A stretch of 64,000 bases of DNA, from NCBI RefSeq assembly GCF_021869535.1, contig NW_026262593.1, positions 54,425,318-54,489,317 of the forward strand. The letters are read 5' to 3'. Below the pieces are notes generated by a model, which searched no databases, was not told where the DNA came from, and worked only from the letters and a program-made list of their open reading frames with translations. This DNA comes from Mytilus californianus (Eukaryota > Mollusca > Bivalvia > Mytilida > Mytilidae). Of the stretch, positions 21,112 to 31,089 are shown piece by piece. The translations under genes were made by a program, and so were the position numbers. How positions within the stretch are numbered: position 1 is the first letter of the stretch; every line of letters starts with the position of its first letter.

Positions 21112-22195
21112 GTCCGGCTATCTTCTCCTACAGTTTTGGAGGTACAACTTTAATATTTTGTAGGATGTTCATTCACATTATGAAGGTGTGCATGGCCACA
21201 GCATTTTGATTTTATCAAATATTCTGAAAATGACAGGTAGATTGACTTAGTCATTTGTTTGGTACTAGCTGCATAAAGAGATCATGTTTTGTCCGCCTAT
21301 CTCCTCCTACAGTTTTGAAGGTACAGCTTTGATATTTTGTAGGATATTCATAAACGTAATGAAGGTGTGCATGGCCACAGGATTTTGATTTCTTTTTAAT
21401 ATTCTGAAAATGACAGGTAGTTGGACTTAATCATCTTTTGGTACTAGCTACATAAAGAGATCATGGTTTGTCCAGCTATCTTCTCCCACAGTTTTGAAGG
21501 TACAGCTTTAATATTTTGTAGGATGTTCATACACATAATGAAAGTGTGCATGGTCACAGGATTTTGATTTCTTTTTAATATTCTGAAAATGACAGGTAGT
21601 TGGACTTGAACATTTTTTGGTACTAGCTACATTGTACATAAAGAGATCATGGTTTGTCCAGCTATCTCCTCCTACAGTTTTGGAGATACAGCTTTGATAT
21701 TTTGTAGGATATTCATAAACATAATGAAGGTGTGCATGGCCACAGGATTTTGATTTCTTTTTAATATTCTGAAAATTACAGGTAGTTGGACTTAGTCATT
21801 TTTTGGTACTAGCTACATACAGAGATCATGGTTTGTCCAGCTTTCTCCTCCTACAGTTTTGAAGGTACAGCTTTAATATTTTGTAGGATGTTCATACACA
21901 TAATGAAAGTATGCATGGTCACAGGATTTTGATTTCTTTTAAATATTCTGAAAATGACAGGTAGTTGGACTTGAACATTTTTTGGTGCTAGCTACATTGT
22001 ACATAAAGAGATCATGGTTTGTCCAGCTATCTCCTCCTACAGTTTTGGAGATACAGATTTAATATTTAATAGGATGTTCATACACATAATGAAGGTGTGC
22101 ATGGTCACAGGATTTTGATTTTGTATAAATATTCTGAAATTGACAGGTTGTTGGACTGGTTTGTCCAGCTATCTCCTCCTACAGCTACATCGTCA
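21112..22195 (+). repeat. 179/186-bp tandem array, about six copies
   Basis: Units begin GTCC(G/A)(G/C)CTATCT(C/T)CTCC. Starts are at 21112, 21291, 21470, 21656, 21835, 22021 and a truncated one at 22162, giving periods of 179, 179, 186, 179, 186 and 141. The 186-bp units carry an extra ATTGTAC before ATAAAGAGATCATGG and share TTGAACATTTTTTGG, so the later part is organised as 365-bp dimers. Each unit contains TTTTGTAGGAT(G/A)TTCAT, (G/A)TGCATGG(C/T)CACAG and CTGAAAATGACAGGTAG. Non-coding. The type resembles mollusc-wide GTCCGTCCGTCCGG-headed repeats. Confidence 0.9.
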
Positions 22196-22199
22196 TACA

Positions 22200-22985
22200 T
22201 AGTGTTAAATTTATAATTTCCTATGGTCAGGCGGGGGCGTCATTTGTGTCTCACAGACAGCGTAACAATTTCATCAAGTTATATGCCATCACTGTTTGTC
22301 AAATCTGAAATATGTGGAACTATACTCATGCATATGGATGAGCAGAAAAAAAAGGGGGGGGGGGGCATTGTCCATTTCTAGTTTTTTTCTATTTTTTCGT
22401 GACATTTTCATCGTGGAAAGGCAGTTCATAAAGCATGTGGCTGTAATTCTATAGAAATTAAAATATTTGGTCATTAATAATAATACATCATTTGATGGAG
22501 TAAAAGGTATAGGTATCTATAGCTGTAATAAAATCAGAACTGACACGAATACAGCACAAAATCGTGATACATGTACATATAACACGAAAAAAACGAATAT
22601 CCATAGGTCAATGTATGGTTTTCAATACCGTGTGACTCAATAAGATTTTCAAAATCCTACACACTAATGAGTTAAATCTGGTTTGTTTTTTAGTGTTATG
22701 AAGAGTTTTGCATTTATATCAAATTCATCTCAAGTACAAATGTACATATATTGTCCCTTTATTGTACAAAAAGTGTAGTAATAAATTAACAAAATTTGTT
22801 TCAAACGTTAAAATGTTCGTCCACAACAATTTTTTGTAAATCAGTCTAAAAAACGGAGGACAGGATTGTTTGTGTCTTTATCCACAGCACACAGTAACTA
22901 GTATCAAAAGAATTCAATGTTTAAGTAAGATAAATTTACTGTAAATTATAGTTTGCATTTTAATTAAGGAAAATAATGACCTTAC
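22200..22985. other. No gene; G run and a shared 80-bp repeat
   Basis: A homopolymer of about 12 G lies near 22355-22366. The stretch 22489-22565 (CATTTGATGGAGTAAAAGGTA ... CACGAATACAGCACAAAATCG) recurs at about 54658-54720 in the same orientation with small changes, indicating an unnamed dispersed repeat. Confidence 0.5.
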
Positions 22986-23089
22986 ACAGGTCATTATTTT
23001 ATGCCTTGAAGCAAATTTCATTGAAAATTGGTATCGTCTGGGTTGATTCTTTAAAATTTAAAAGGAAAAAATAAATTCTAATTGATGTA

Positions 23090-23490
23090 CAGTCACTTCT
23101 ATGTCTGAAATAATTATAAGGTGTATACACATCTACATGTATATGGCAGCTGGTACATCTGACCTTGAACTCATTTTCATGGATCATTGCATTGTTCAAT
23201 GTTAAGTTTTCCAGGTTTAGCTTATTTCTGAGATGCTATCATAGCTGTATATATATATGTATATGCAATAGGTCAACTGTGTTTGATTTATTGAATTATT
23301 ATTAGGAGTGTATGTCTGTTTATCTTACCTTGACTACATTTGAATGATTCATCGGTCAATGGTAAGTTTTACTGGTTTAGACTAGTCGATTTCTCAGATA
23401 CTGTAAAATAGGTCAACTTTTGGTGTATAAAATTATGAGGCATGCATGTCCGTTTAGCAAGGTTCATTTTACCTTGATCACATTTACACT
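23090..23490 (+). repeat. Family E repeat, about two imperfect units
   Basis: Unit words: CATCTGACCTTGAACTCATTTTCATGG, CAATGTTAAGTTTTCCAGGTTTAG, TTTCTGAGATGCTATCATAGC and GCAATAGGTCAACTGTG, repeated from about 23340 as TGGTAAGTTTTACTGG, TCTCAGATACTGTAAAATAGG. The same head starts at about 63935 at the window end. I recognise this as a common bivalve repeat; its period is under 200 bp. Confidence 0.65.
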
Positions 23491-23494
23491 GACC

Positions 23495-24150
23495 AAATTG
23501 AACATCTTTGTATAACTTCAAATTTCAAACTCCTTTATTGCCCAAAGATTGGCATTATAAACCATAACAAAATCGGAGATGCAATATAACCACTTTCATT
23601 CATAAAACTGTCATATTGATTTGATATGATTTGGTATAAAAACGTTTAAATAATTAAATGTTTTTTGTATAGTCAAATTTTCAGGGCAAATGTGTTGATC
23701 TTATTTTAAAATGTCGAATTAAGGCAATTTTGCCAGTTATTATAACTTCCTTTTATGCAATTAAACACTTTTCTTTTAGCATTTTTAATGAAAGTACATG
23801 CACTCAGAGAAGTAGGAGAAGATAATCAACAGAACTGAAGTCATTACATGCAATGCTTTCTAGATTATATAGACTACTAGTGGATTTGAAAATTGCTGTA
23901 CTGATTCATGTGCAAATAAGGAGCAGCAGCCAATTAAACATTGTGTGATGAAAGGTATGTCATAAAAGTTATGCCTTTTTTTAAATATTTTTTTGTTTTC
24001 AGACTTACAAGTAATTTTGAGGTCATAGAGGTGAAAGTTTTCTTTCTTGGGCTAGTTTGAAAATTAGCCATGTTAGCCGTAACAAACTATTTATTTTAAT
24101 TGGTCAATTTTATATAAAATTGCATTGGAAGCTCTCTTAACACTACATGG
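23495..24150. other. No gene seen
   Basis: AT-rich non-coding DNA without a named repeat. Confidence 0.4.
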
Positions 24151-24157
24151 CTTCTTC

Positions 24158-24490
24158 TTTTTAGCTCAACTGCCCAAAAGTGCCAAATGAGCTTTTCTCA
24201 TTACTTGGTGTCCGTTGTCCGTTGTCCTCTGTTATTTTTTACAAAAATCTTCTCCTCTGAAACTACTACAATGTAGGCCAAATTCAACCAAACTTGGTCA
24301 CAATCATCATTAGGGTATCTAGTTCAAAAATTTGTCTGATGACCCCACCTGCCAACCAAGATCGCTGACATGCCTAAAAATAGAACATAAGTGTGAAATG
24401 CAAGATTTATCTATTATTTTGAAAACCGTTATAATAAAGAAAATCTGACAGAGGCGGAACTGTCAGACAACTTCTAATAGGATTTGTATC
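24158..24490 (+). repeat. Family F mollusc repeat with terminal hairpin
   Basis: Begins TTTTTAGCTCAACTGCCC, where AGCTCA...TGAGCT forms a hairpin at about 24163-24193. It is followed by TTTTCTCATTACTTGGTGTCC, ACAAAAATCTTCTCCTCTG, CCAAACTTGGTCACAATC and TGACCCCACCTGCCAACC. I recognise this order from many mollusc genomes. The hairpin is partly decayed here. Class unknown to me. Confidence 0.7.
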
Positions 24491-24609
24491 CCTAAAATGA
24501 CACATTTTACCTTTTTTTTTATTTTTGCCTATTATTTGTATCTAAAAAACTATAATACAATGTAGATTGAGAGAAACTTTGAATTGAAAAAAATTGAAAA
24601 ATGATCACC

Positions 24610-24795
24610 AAGACAAGTTATAAAAATAATAAAATTGAGAATAGAAATGGGGAATGTGTCATAGAGACAACAACCCAACCAAAAGACAGAAAACAGCCGA
24701 AGTCGACCAATGAGTCTTCAACACAGGGAGAAAATCCTGTACCCCAAGGCTTGCTTCAACTTGCCCCCAAACAAAATGTGTACTAAGTCTGACAG
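24610..24795 (-). repeat. Family G repeat (tail module of the 61.4-kb element)
   Basis: AATTGAGAATAGAAATGGGG, AGAGACAACAACCCAACC, GACCAATGAGTCTTCAACAC and TTGCCCCCAAACAAAATGTG. The same order occurs at 61393-61560, where it lies at the far 3' end of the minus-strand Penelope-like element. The strand is given in that element's orientation. The 61-codon frame inside is incidental. Confidence 0.65.
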
Positions 24796-24799
24796 TGAA

Positions 24800-25325
24800 A
24801 ATTGAAAAAGGGGTGCGATAAGGGTTAAGCTATGCGATACGGGGTATGTGATACAGGGTAGATGATACAGACTTGAGTAAAGAACCTTTATTAGATATAC
24901 AAAATATCTGTATTTAGTACTAAATACATGATAAAACCCTGTATCGACCTCATACAAAGGCTATAATTTTATGATATATGTGTAGTTTTAAAAGTTGACT
25001 ATAAAATAATCACTTACAAAGACCAGTGATTTTTAACTAAACATAGGGACATAAGATGGGTACATAATCCTTAAATCAGTAAATTGTAATAAAATCAAAG
25101 TTTTAATTGTTTTAATTTCAGAGGTCATTTCTCCACAAAAACAAGCTAAATGTCAATGGGCCTAATGAAGTCGAGTTTTTCTTGGACTTTAGAGAGAAGT
25201 GGAACATATTAGTGATACAGAAAAGGAGAAAATATTACAGTACATGGACACCACATGAGCAAGAAAAGACAAGGTATTATGTTATAAAGTATATATATAT
25301 ATTAATGTTTAAGTTGTGACCTCAA
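24800..25325. other. No gene; GATACRGGGTA words
   Basis: Near 24815-24870 the words GCGATAAGGGTTAAGC, GCGATACGGGGTATG and GATACAGGGTAGATGATACAG form a short degenerate repeat. Nothing else recognised. Confidence 0.4.
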
Positions 25326-25434
25326 CCAATCCAATTATATCACCACTTAATGAAGTGGGTGGTATACAGGATTTACCTTGACCAAATCGACATGTAAACA
25401 TGAAAAAAAAACATAGAAAATATGGTTAATGTAA

Positions 25435-25580
25435 TCCATCGCACTTCAACGTAATCACCATAGCAATTCAGCAAAGCTATCAATAAGAAAGTGTCACAAT
25501 GCCATCATCGCATTTCGGCTTGATCAAAAATGCACTTCAGCGTTAAACCATTGCACATCAGCATGACATTCGCGGTTCAG
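25435..25580 (+). repeat. Second degenerate CACTTCAGC block
   Basis: GCACTTCAACGTAATCACCA, AGCAATTCAGCAAAGC, GCATTTCGGCTTGATC, GCACTTCAGCGTTAAACC and GCACATCAGCATGAC occur 25-45 bp apart. Related to 10020-10165. Confidence 0.45.
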
Positions 25581-25584
25581 AGTC

Positions 25585-26365
25585 CTACAGGTGGGATTAT
25601 GATGTTACTTTTGGATTTCATTACCCTCAACAACAAAATAGTAATAAAATTGAAAACATAAACGGTTGACAAATGACAGTTGAGGATGTGAAAAGAAATT
25701 GTTTCCTTTATTAATGAGTCATTTGAGAAGGAAGAAGATAACTGTTTAGATATGTATTCTGAAATTATGTGTGTTTTAATGGTTTTATATATACATAGAA
25801 TGTATCACTGTACGTAATATTAACCGTAACTTAATTATTTTGCTTGTTTTAGATCAAAGATAGATTGATAGTTACTTGCTGTTATAATAAACATTGCATC
25901 TTTTCAGAATCTGCCATGGAAAGAAACTAGTTTGAAGAAGAAAAAAAAAGATGAAGAAATTGACCTTTTTTTTTTACAATATATTTGAAATGTTACATTT
26001 GATTATACACTTCACAAATTTTAAAAATAAATTCTGCTACTATAGACAAGAATTTATTATCAATCATGCAATGTTAAGAAAAACTCGCATGCAAAGAAAT
26101 TGGTTTGAACTTACGCTGACAGGATTGTTAAGGTGTTCTCAACTTAATAATATAATTTGTAAGTGCTCTTCAAAAAATCTTAAAAAAACAGAGGGTCAAA
26201 GTGCGAACTGTATAGCTGTAGATTCTTTATTGATTGAAACATCTGCACTCAGATGAAATGCTCATATGGTGCAATAGAATTGATTTCATGAAAGTTTAAT
26301 TTCAAACACATAATTCAAATAATGACTTATGTTTTGTTCATATATCCTACATGATATTTCTCAAA
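25585..26365. other. No supported gene
   Basis: A 101-codon plus frame at 25951-26256 starts in AT-rich sequence, has no domain or splice context and is not claimed. Confidence 0.4.
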
Positions 26366-26371
26366 CATATG

Positions 26372-26640
26372 TTAGACCGCCTCGATTAGTCTGAGAGTGC
26401 TTGCCTTGAGTGCAGGGGGTTATTATAGGTTCAAACAGTGGCCGAGTCAATGCAAAGACTTGAAAACTGGTAGGTATTAGCTGTGTCTCCGCTAGGCAAG
26501 CAGCATTAATAAGTAAGAGCAAAGACTGAATCGACCGGTAGACAGAATAATGTGTCCAGGTAGGGTGACATGTCTTCCTGCAAACTGTTACTTTGTGAGT
26601 TAGCACTTTTAAAATCTGTCTCAGGGTTTCAGTCTAATAC
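26372..26640 (+). repeat. tRNA-derived SINE, second copy
   Basis: Head GACCGCCTCGATTAGTCTGAG ... GCACTCTCAGAC-like, with a B-box-like TAGGTTCAAACAG about 60 bp in. Then AAGACTTGAAAACTGGTAGG, TAAGAGCAAAGACTGAATCG, GTCCAGGTAGGGTGACATG and GAGTTAGCACTTTTAAAATC. Full-length counterpart of the minus-strand copy at 13335-13612, with which it shares order throughout. Confidence 0.8.
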
Positions 26641-26727
26641 AAAGCAGGGTTAGTGCTCATTGCTCATTATTATGATCCCATAACCTGAATATGCATCTGA
26701 CCTGCCACTGGAAGTAAAGCAACCATC

Positions 26728-26970
26728 ATCCAAACATATGTTTACCATACGGTTTATGAACATGTGTTTACCATACGTTTTCAGACATATGGTTACCATG
26801 AACATGCGTTTACCATGTGTTTCAAACGCATGTTTTACATAAACGCATGTAAACTATACGTTCCCCAAACATGCGTTAAACGTACGGTGCTCCAAACATG
26901 CGTTTCTGAGATGTTTAGAAACGTACGGTAAATTCATGGTAAACATGCGTTTACATGCGTTGCATTTTTT
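26728..26970. repeat. Degenerate CATGCGTTTACCAT minisatellite
   Basis: The motif AAACATGCGTTTACCATACG and its reverse complement recur roughly every 25-30 bp: AAACATATGTTTACCATACGG, GAACATGTGTTTACCATACG, GAACATGCGTTTACCATGTG, AAACGCATGTTTTACATAAACG, AAACATGCGTTAAACGTACGG and AAACATGCGTTTACATGCG. Because CATGCG/CGCATG words point both ways, the block can fold into many alternative hairpins. Confidence 0.75.
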
Positions 26971-26974
26971 GCTG

Positions 26975-27975
26975 TGTAGTTGCTGTGTTTTTTGCTCATG
27001 ACAACTTAAAATCAATCTGAGAACGTACAAACCATCAATGGACACCAGACGCTCTTTAAATGCAATAATATCCAACAGTAAGCAGCAGAAACCGCAATAG
27101 AAAATAACAACACTTTTAATGCTTTCCACTGTGGAGCTAAAATGAGGCGGAGTTGATATAACGCTTATAGAATTAACAGTCACTGTCATCTTTATATCCT
27201 GTATCAAAGCACTTGTGCAAGATTCTACATCAATTATTTAAAAAGAAATCAAACGTCTTATTTTACAAGCACAAATCCACGGGAACAAAATACACGCAAG
27301 TTATGAAAAAGTTACAAAAAACGCAAACTATAAACACCAAAGTTATTGGCATAAATAATACGAATTCCAACATATTGGTTTCACATTGGTAAAATGGCAA
27401 ATAAATAATTTGCGAATGCCCAACCCAGTATAGTTCTATGCAGCTATACAAATAAAATTGTCTTTTCTCTTTATAAGTGGACTGCTGAAGAAATTTTATG
27501 GGATTTTTTTTAGCGGAAACGCTTTTAAAATTAGAACCAAACTGACTGATGTATAAAAAAGGGCAAACATATAGTTGGCAATACTTTATGAAAAATTCTT
27601 TTATTGATGGAGTCAGTGTTGTAAATCAACACATAAGTTGACTTTGAACATTGCATTACTTTCTCTTTATACATCAGCTTGATACATCAGTGTTTTCTCG
27701 TATATCTTCTACATGCATGATATGAACATTCATTGTTGTACCAAGTTTTCCTACAAATATTAATTCATACTGAATCAATTGATCTATGTCATGTTTTTTT
27801 TTTATAGTGGTTGGTTTTACCTTTTGGCTTTTTTTTACAGATGTTGTCTGATATATAAGGACATTTCTAATGTACCCTTTATATCTTTTTAAACAACTAA
27901 TTGATTAATATTTCATGTTCAGCTATCTGTCTTTTTTTCTTAATGAATTAGGAAAAGGAAGCAGGAAAATCTAAA
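26975..27975. other. No gene seen
   Basis: Non-coding. The minus frames at 26854-27207 and 27263-27451 overlap the minisatellite or AT-rich DNA and show no domain. Confidence 0.4.
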
Positions 27976-27982
27976 TGGTTTT

Positions 27983-28175
27983 TCTTAATCTAATTTATAT
28001 TACAATATTTCATGGACTTTAAACAAGTTCATGAACTCCTCTTTGAATTCCCATCCACTTTCATCACCAAACCCTGGACACTGAAAGGATCCTTTCAGGG
28101 TACATTCTCAACAATAACAACGTTTTAATCTAATTCATATTGCAATATTTCATGGACTTTCAACAAGTATCTGCT
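27983..28175 (-). pseudogene. Decayed duplicate of the cysteine-rich exon, flanked by direct repeats
   Basis: On the minus strand, after an acceptor-like TTATTGTTGAG, the frame reads TLKGSFQCPGFGDESGWEF and then KEEF, clearly paralogous to LKGPFQCPGYGYASGWEYK encoded at 29252-29353. Where the functional exon continues with FKIIRCCEDP and a splice donor, this copy diverges into FMNLFKVH and loses the CC pair and the donor. The segment is bracketed by two direct repeats of about 45 bp (27983-28028 and 28122-28170, sharing TTTCATGGACTTT(A/C)AACAAGT). I read it as a dead duplicated exon, not part of the transcript. Confidence 0.65.
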
Positions 28176-28254
28176 TATTCTATGTAAACATCCGGGTTTT
28201 AACAACATTAAGGCTGTCGCGAAAGTAGGAAAAGGCTATGATTATGCTTTGATA

Positions 28255-28380
28255 TAAAATAATACGATATGATTGCCAATGAGATAACTATCCAACAGAG
28301 TCTACACATGCAGCGGGTTTAAAAGTTTAAGCAGTCATAGGTCACTGTACGACCTTCAACAATGATTATGTTCCCTTTGG
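28255..28380 (-). repeat. Family A fragment
   Basis: ATACGATATGATTGCCAATGAG, AGTCATAGGTCACTGTACGACC and CCTTCAACAATGA. A GCAGCGGGTTTAAAAGTTTA piece that belongs further out in the family has been moved into the middle. Confidence 0.65.
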
Positions 28381-28384
28381 TCAT

Positions 28385-28785
28385 ATAACTTCTCGCGTAT
28401 TCCCGATCAGGTATATGTACCTCCCTGTCCTTCAAATATTAAATTTTTGCGGTCTGAATGATGGTGAATAAAAAAAGCGCTTCGGAAGCACTGCATTTAA
28501 CGACTATGTCAGTTGTAATCAATAGAGATTTTCAGGTATGACAACAAATTGAAATTTCAATTAAACAAATAAATAATAACATCAACTAACGAACATTAAG
28601 GGTCCTCAACATTGTTTTATGCAAATATCTGATCACTGCAATGAGTGCCGTTTATCATAAAGTATTGTAAATTAGTTCATATGGATACTAAATTGATAAG
28701 CAATTGATATAGTTCAGTAATTGGTAACATTATACATGATCATACCCGTCAATTCGATATTCTAGACGCCGAATTAACGAACAGA
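28385..28785. other. 3' flank of the cysteine-rich gene, no feature
   Basis: No further exon, polyadenylation hexamer or repeat that I can support between the gene and the family A fragment. Confidence 0.35.
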
Positions 28786-28812
28786 TTAAAAGAAGCACTC
28801 TAAAAATATTAC

Positions 28813-28934
28813 CAACCCGTTATCAAAGGTTGTGAAACCAGTCATTACTTTCCCTTTGAATACTCTGTAACTCCCACCATCTATAGCAACAGTATTCAAA
28901 TGTTCTGTACAGTCCTTATCATAGTACTCGATGT
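28813..28934 (-). CDS. Cysteine-rich secreted protein, exon c
   Basis: Host-gene exon on the minus strand. A good acceptor (TTTGTTTGTAG) lies just before 28934. The first two bases, AC, complete a GAC (Asp) codon split by the previous intron. It encodes IEYYDKDCTEHLN, then VAIDGGSYRVFKGKV and MTGFTTFDNGL, 40 full codons. A GTAATA donor follows at 28812, giving phase 0. If that donor is not used, the frame continues for eight more codons (VIFLECFF) to a TAA ending at 28786, so this could be the last exon. Glycine and aromatic residues dominate, with one Cys. No family is recognised. Codon-exact joining with 29252-29353 is the main support. Confidence 0.7.
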
Positions 28935-29251
28935 CTACAAACAAAGATTGTTACACCAACTTTTATTGTATTGTCTTTCTGTGATTTGTAAAACAAAATG
29001 TTTTACAGTTTTATTTTGTATTATCAGTCATAGGTAATCTCGTGTTAACATGTTCAAGAACTCTACAAATGAATATTCCACAAGAAATTTATTACTCCTT
29101 TCATTATATACTAGATGTCTTAAAAGATTACAAAACCCATAAAGAATGTAAACTTCGATCTCTGTTTATCTGAACAACATTCATTCTAAAGTTTAAACAA
29201 TCCATGTACTATGAGATAGTAATTGATGAGGGAAGTATTTGTATAGTTTAC

Positions 29252-29353
29252 CTGGGTCCTCACAACAGCGAATGATCTTGAACCCCTCTTTGTATTCCCA
29301 TCCACTTGCATAACCATACCCTGGACACTGAAAGGGTCCTTTAAGGCTAAATC
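29252..29353 (-). CDS. Cysteine-rich secreted protein, exon b
   Basis: Exactly 102 nt, minus strand, with phase 1 at both ends. The acceptor is TTATTGTGAAG before 29353; the donor is CCCAG-GTAAAC after 29252. The coding starts by completing CGA (Arg) from exon a, then FSLKGPFQCPGYGYASGWEY, then KEGFKIIRCCEDP. Features: a Cys in FQCPGYG, a vicinal Cys pair, and a Trp-Glu-Tyr core. This exon has a decayed paralogue at 27983-28175, which shows that the exon itself has been duplicated. The mature product is probably extracellular and disulfide-bonded (inference from the signal sequence in exon a and the Cys content). I do not recognise the family. Confidence 0.75.
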
Positions 29354-29354
29354 C

Positions 29355-30080
29355 TTCACAATAACGAGAAAAGATCATTGTCATAAAATTGTAACAAAAT
29401 GTAAAGAAATTCTAATTAAGATACAGTATTATATTTTCAAACTATGAACCAGACAGTTTATGTAAGATTAAAGGAATACCAGTGTTTATTCAATACGTAT
29501 TGTCCCGCGTACCAATCTATCTATACATTTATTCATAACATTTGTTTTTTTCTATTTTGTTGTTTGTGATTTATGTTTGTTTCCTCAAATTTAGGCAACA
29601 ACTGTTAACCGATGTTCAATTCTCGTAAATCGATCAGGAAGAGACGAATCAAAGCAACTAACGAAATCTGATTGAATAGCATAAACACCAAAACGAGCGA
29701 GACCGTATGCGTCGCCAGACTAAGCTTCTCCTGCTATGCAAGCGTCAATCCCAATGCGAATTAACACTCAGTAAAAATTTCAAAGTCAAGAATAGGACAC
29801 GATTGGTCAAATTACAAATCAGACGAGTTGAGACACCGACACATCGTATCATTCAACAAATTCGTTATCGTGACCGTATAAATTATGTAGTGTCGACTTC
29901 ACTCTTTCTTCTTCATCACTCTGTTAGAACATTTTTTTTTTAGTACGGAGCACATTCCTGATAAATGACGTCCGTGTAGTGTGAAAATGCTATACGCAGA
30001 TATTTGAGCTAAAAGTCATATTTAAAATAATTGTTCAGTAAACCTATTACTGTTTAAAATAACAGGCAACAGTGGGTACG
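29355..30080. other. Intron between exons b and a (first part), no feature
   Basis: No additional exon is needed: exon a ends in phase 1 and exon b starts in phase 1. The 78-codon plus frame at 29707-29943 has no support. Confidence 0.45.
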
Positions 30081-30084
30081 ATAC

Positions 30085-30325
30085 TTAAATAGCAGCACGA
30101 TGGGTGTCACATGTGGAGCAGGATCTGGTAACTCTTCCGGAGCTCCCGAGGTAACCCCCAGATTTTGATAGGATGCATTTTCCTCAGACTTTAGTTTTCT
30201 ATGTTGTGTTTTGTATACTGTTGTTTGTGTTTTGGTCTTTTTCTTTTTTGACATAGCGTTGTCAATTTATTTTCGACTTATAAATTGAATGTCCCTTTGG
30301 CATCCATCTCCTCTCTTTTAAATAC
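30085..30325 (+). repeat. Module B solo copy inside the intron
   Basis: TAGCAGCACGATGGGTGTCAC, CTCTTCCGGAGCTCCCGAGG, TTTAGTTTTCTATGTTGTGTT, GTTGTCAATTTATTTTCGAC and GAATGTCCCTTTGGCATCCAT. Same order as 17300-17545 but with no reverse-transcriptase coding sequence attached. It sits within the intron of the cysteine-rich gene, in the opposite orientation. Confidence 0.7.
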
Positions 30326-30901
30326 GAATGTATATTGGAATTGAAGGCAACCAAGCGTAACCAGAAACAGGCATATCATTGGTGGATTACAGAAGGGAAC
30401 CTAATGATGTTTACCTTTAACTAGCTTGTGTGTATTGTAATTTCTTTTTGTATTGTTTGAATTTGTTTGAATTACATATTTTTTAAGGATGTAGTGATTT
30501 CAGGTTTAGGAATTTTTGTCAGACTACTTGGGTTGTTTTTCTACGATGTAGGGTAAAATATGTTGTACCATATCACCAACTTTTCTTTTCATAGAAGACT
30601 TCATCAGCTCACAAAAGGTCATTATCAAAATTTAAGCAGATTCTAGATTTCTTTTCTTACGATATGAGACCCAAATACTGCCAATGCTAAAAATAAGGTA
30701 AAAACCCGAGTCAGCCTTTTTCCCACCATTTATTTTTTAAATCAAATCTCTCGAAAATGAGTTCCATAACCTATCAATATTTTAATCCTTAACTAATGTT
30801 CTTCTGATTTAAAGTATCAATTTTAAATTCCAGATTCTTTTTAATTTCAATTGACTACATCCTTAATAACTATTAATGATAAGGATAAGAATAATACTTA
30901 C

Positions 30902-31087
30902 GAATATTTTGGCATTTTACATTTCTACCTGGCCCAGGTTTACAGGTAAATGGCTGTGGATAAGGAAAAAGTTCATCAGGAGCATAACCATCTACACAAA
31001 AATGCCCAAAACTAGCAGTCCTCCTTGTAAACTTACTACCATTTGTCACACATGGTAGAAAGATACCAAAAACAAGTAAAATGAATC
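30902..31087 (-). CDS. Cysteine-rich secreted protein, exon a (signal peptide)
   Basis: 186 nt on the minus strand, phase 1 at both ends. The acceptor is a pyrimidine tract ending TTTTCATAG before 31087; the donor is a perfect GTAAGT directly after 30902. It encodes a hydrophobic stretch FILLVFGIFLPCVTNG, typical of a signal peptide core and cleavage region, then SKFTRRTASFGHFCVDGY, APDELFPYPQPFTCKPG and PGRNVKCQNI. The start methionine must be in an upstream exon, because the reading frame above the acceptor reaches a stop without an ATG. A minus-strand GGAG-GTAAGT donor at 31617 exists, but its phase-1 frame also has a stop and no ATG, so exon 1 remains unidentified. Together the three exons give about 136 residues with seven Cys after the signal region. 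Confidence 0.75.
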
Positions 31088-31089
31088 CT

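Noticed and set aside
25951..26256. 101-codon open frame
   Set aside because: AT-driven frame starting in a poly-T region; no motif, no neighbours.
26728..26970. CRISPR-like array
   Set aside because: Repeats are degenerate, face both ways and have no regular spacers; the DNA is animal.
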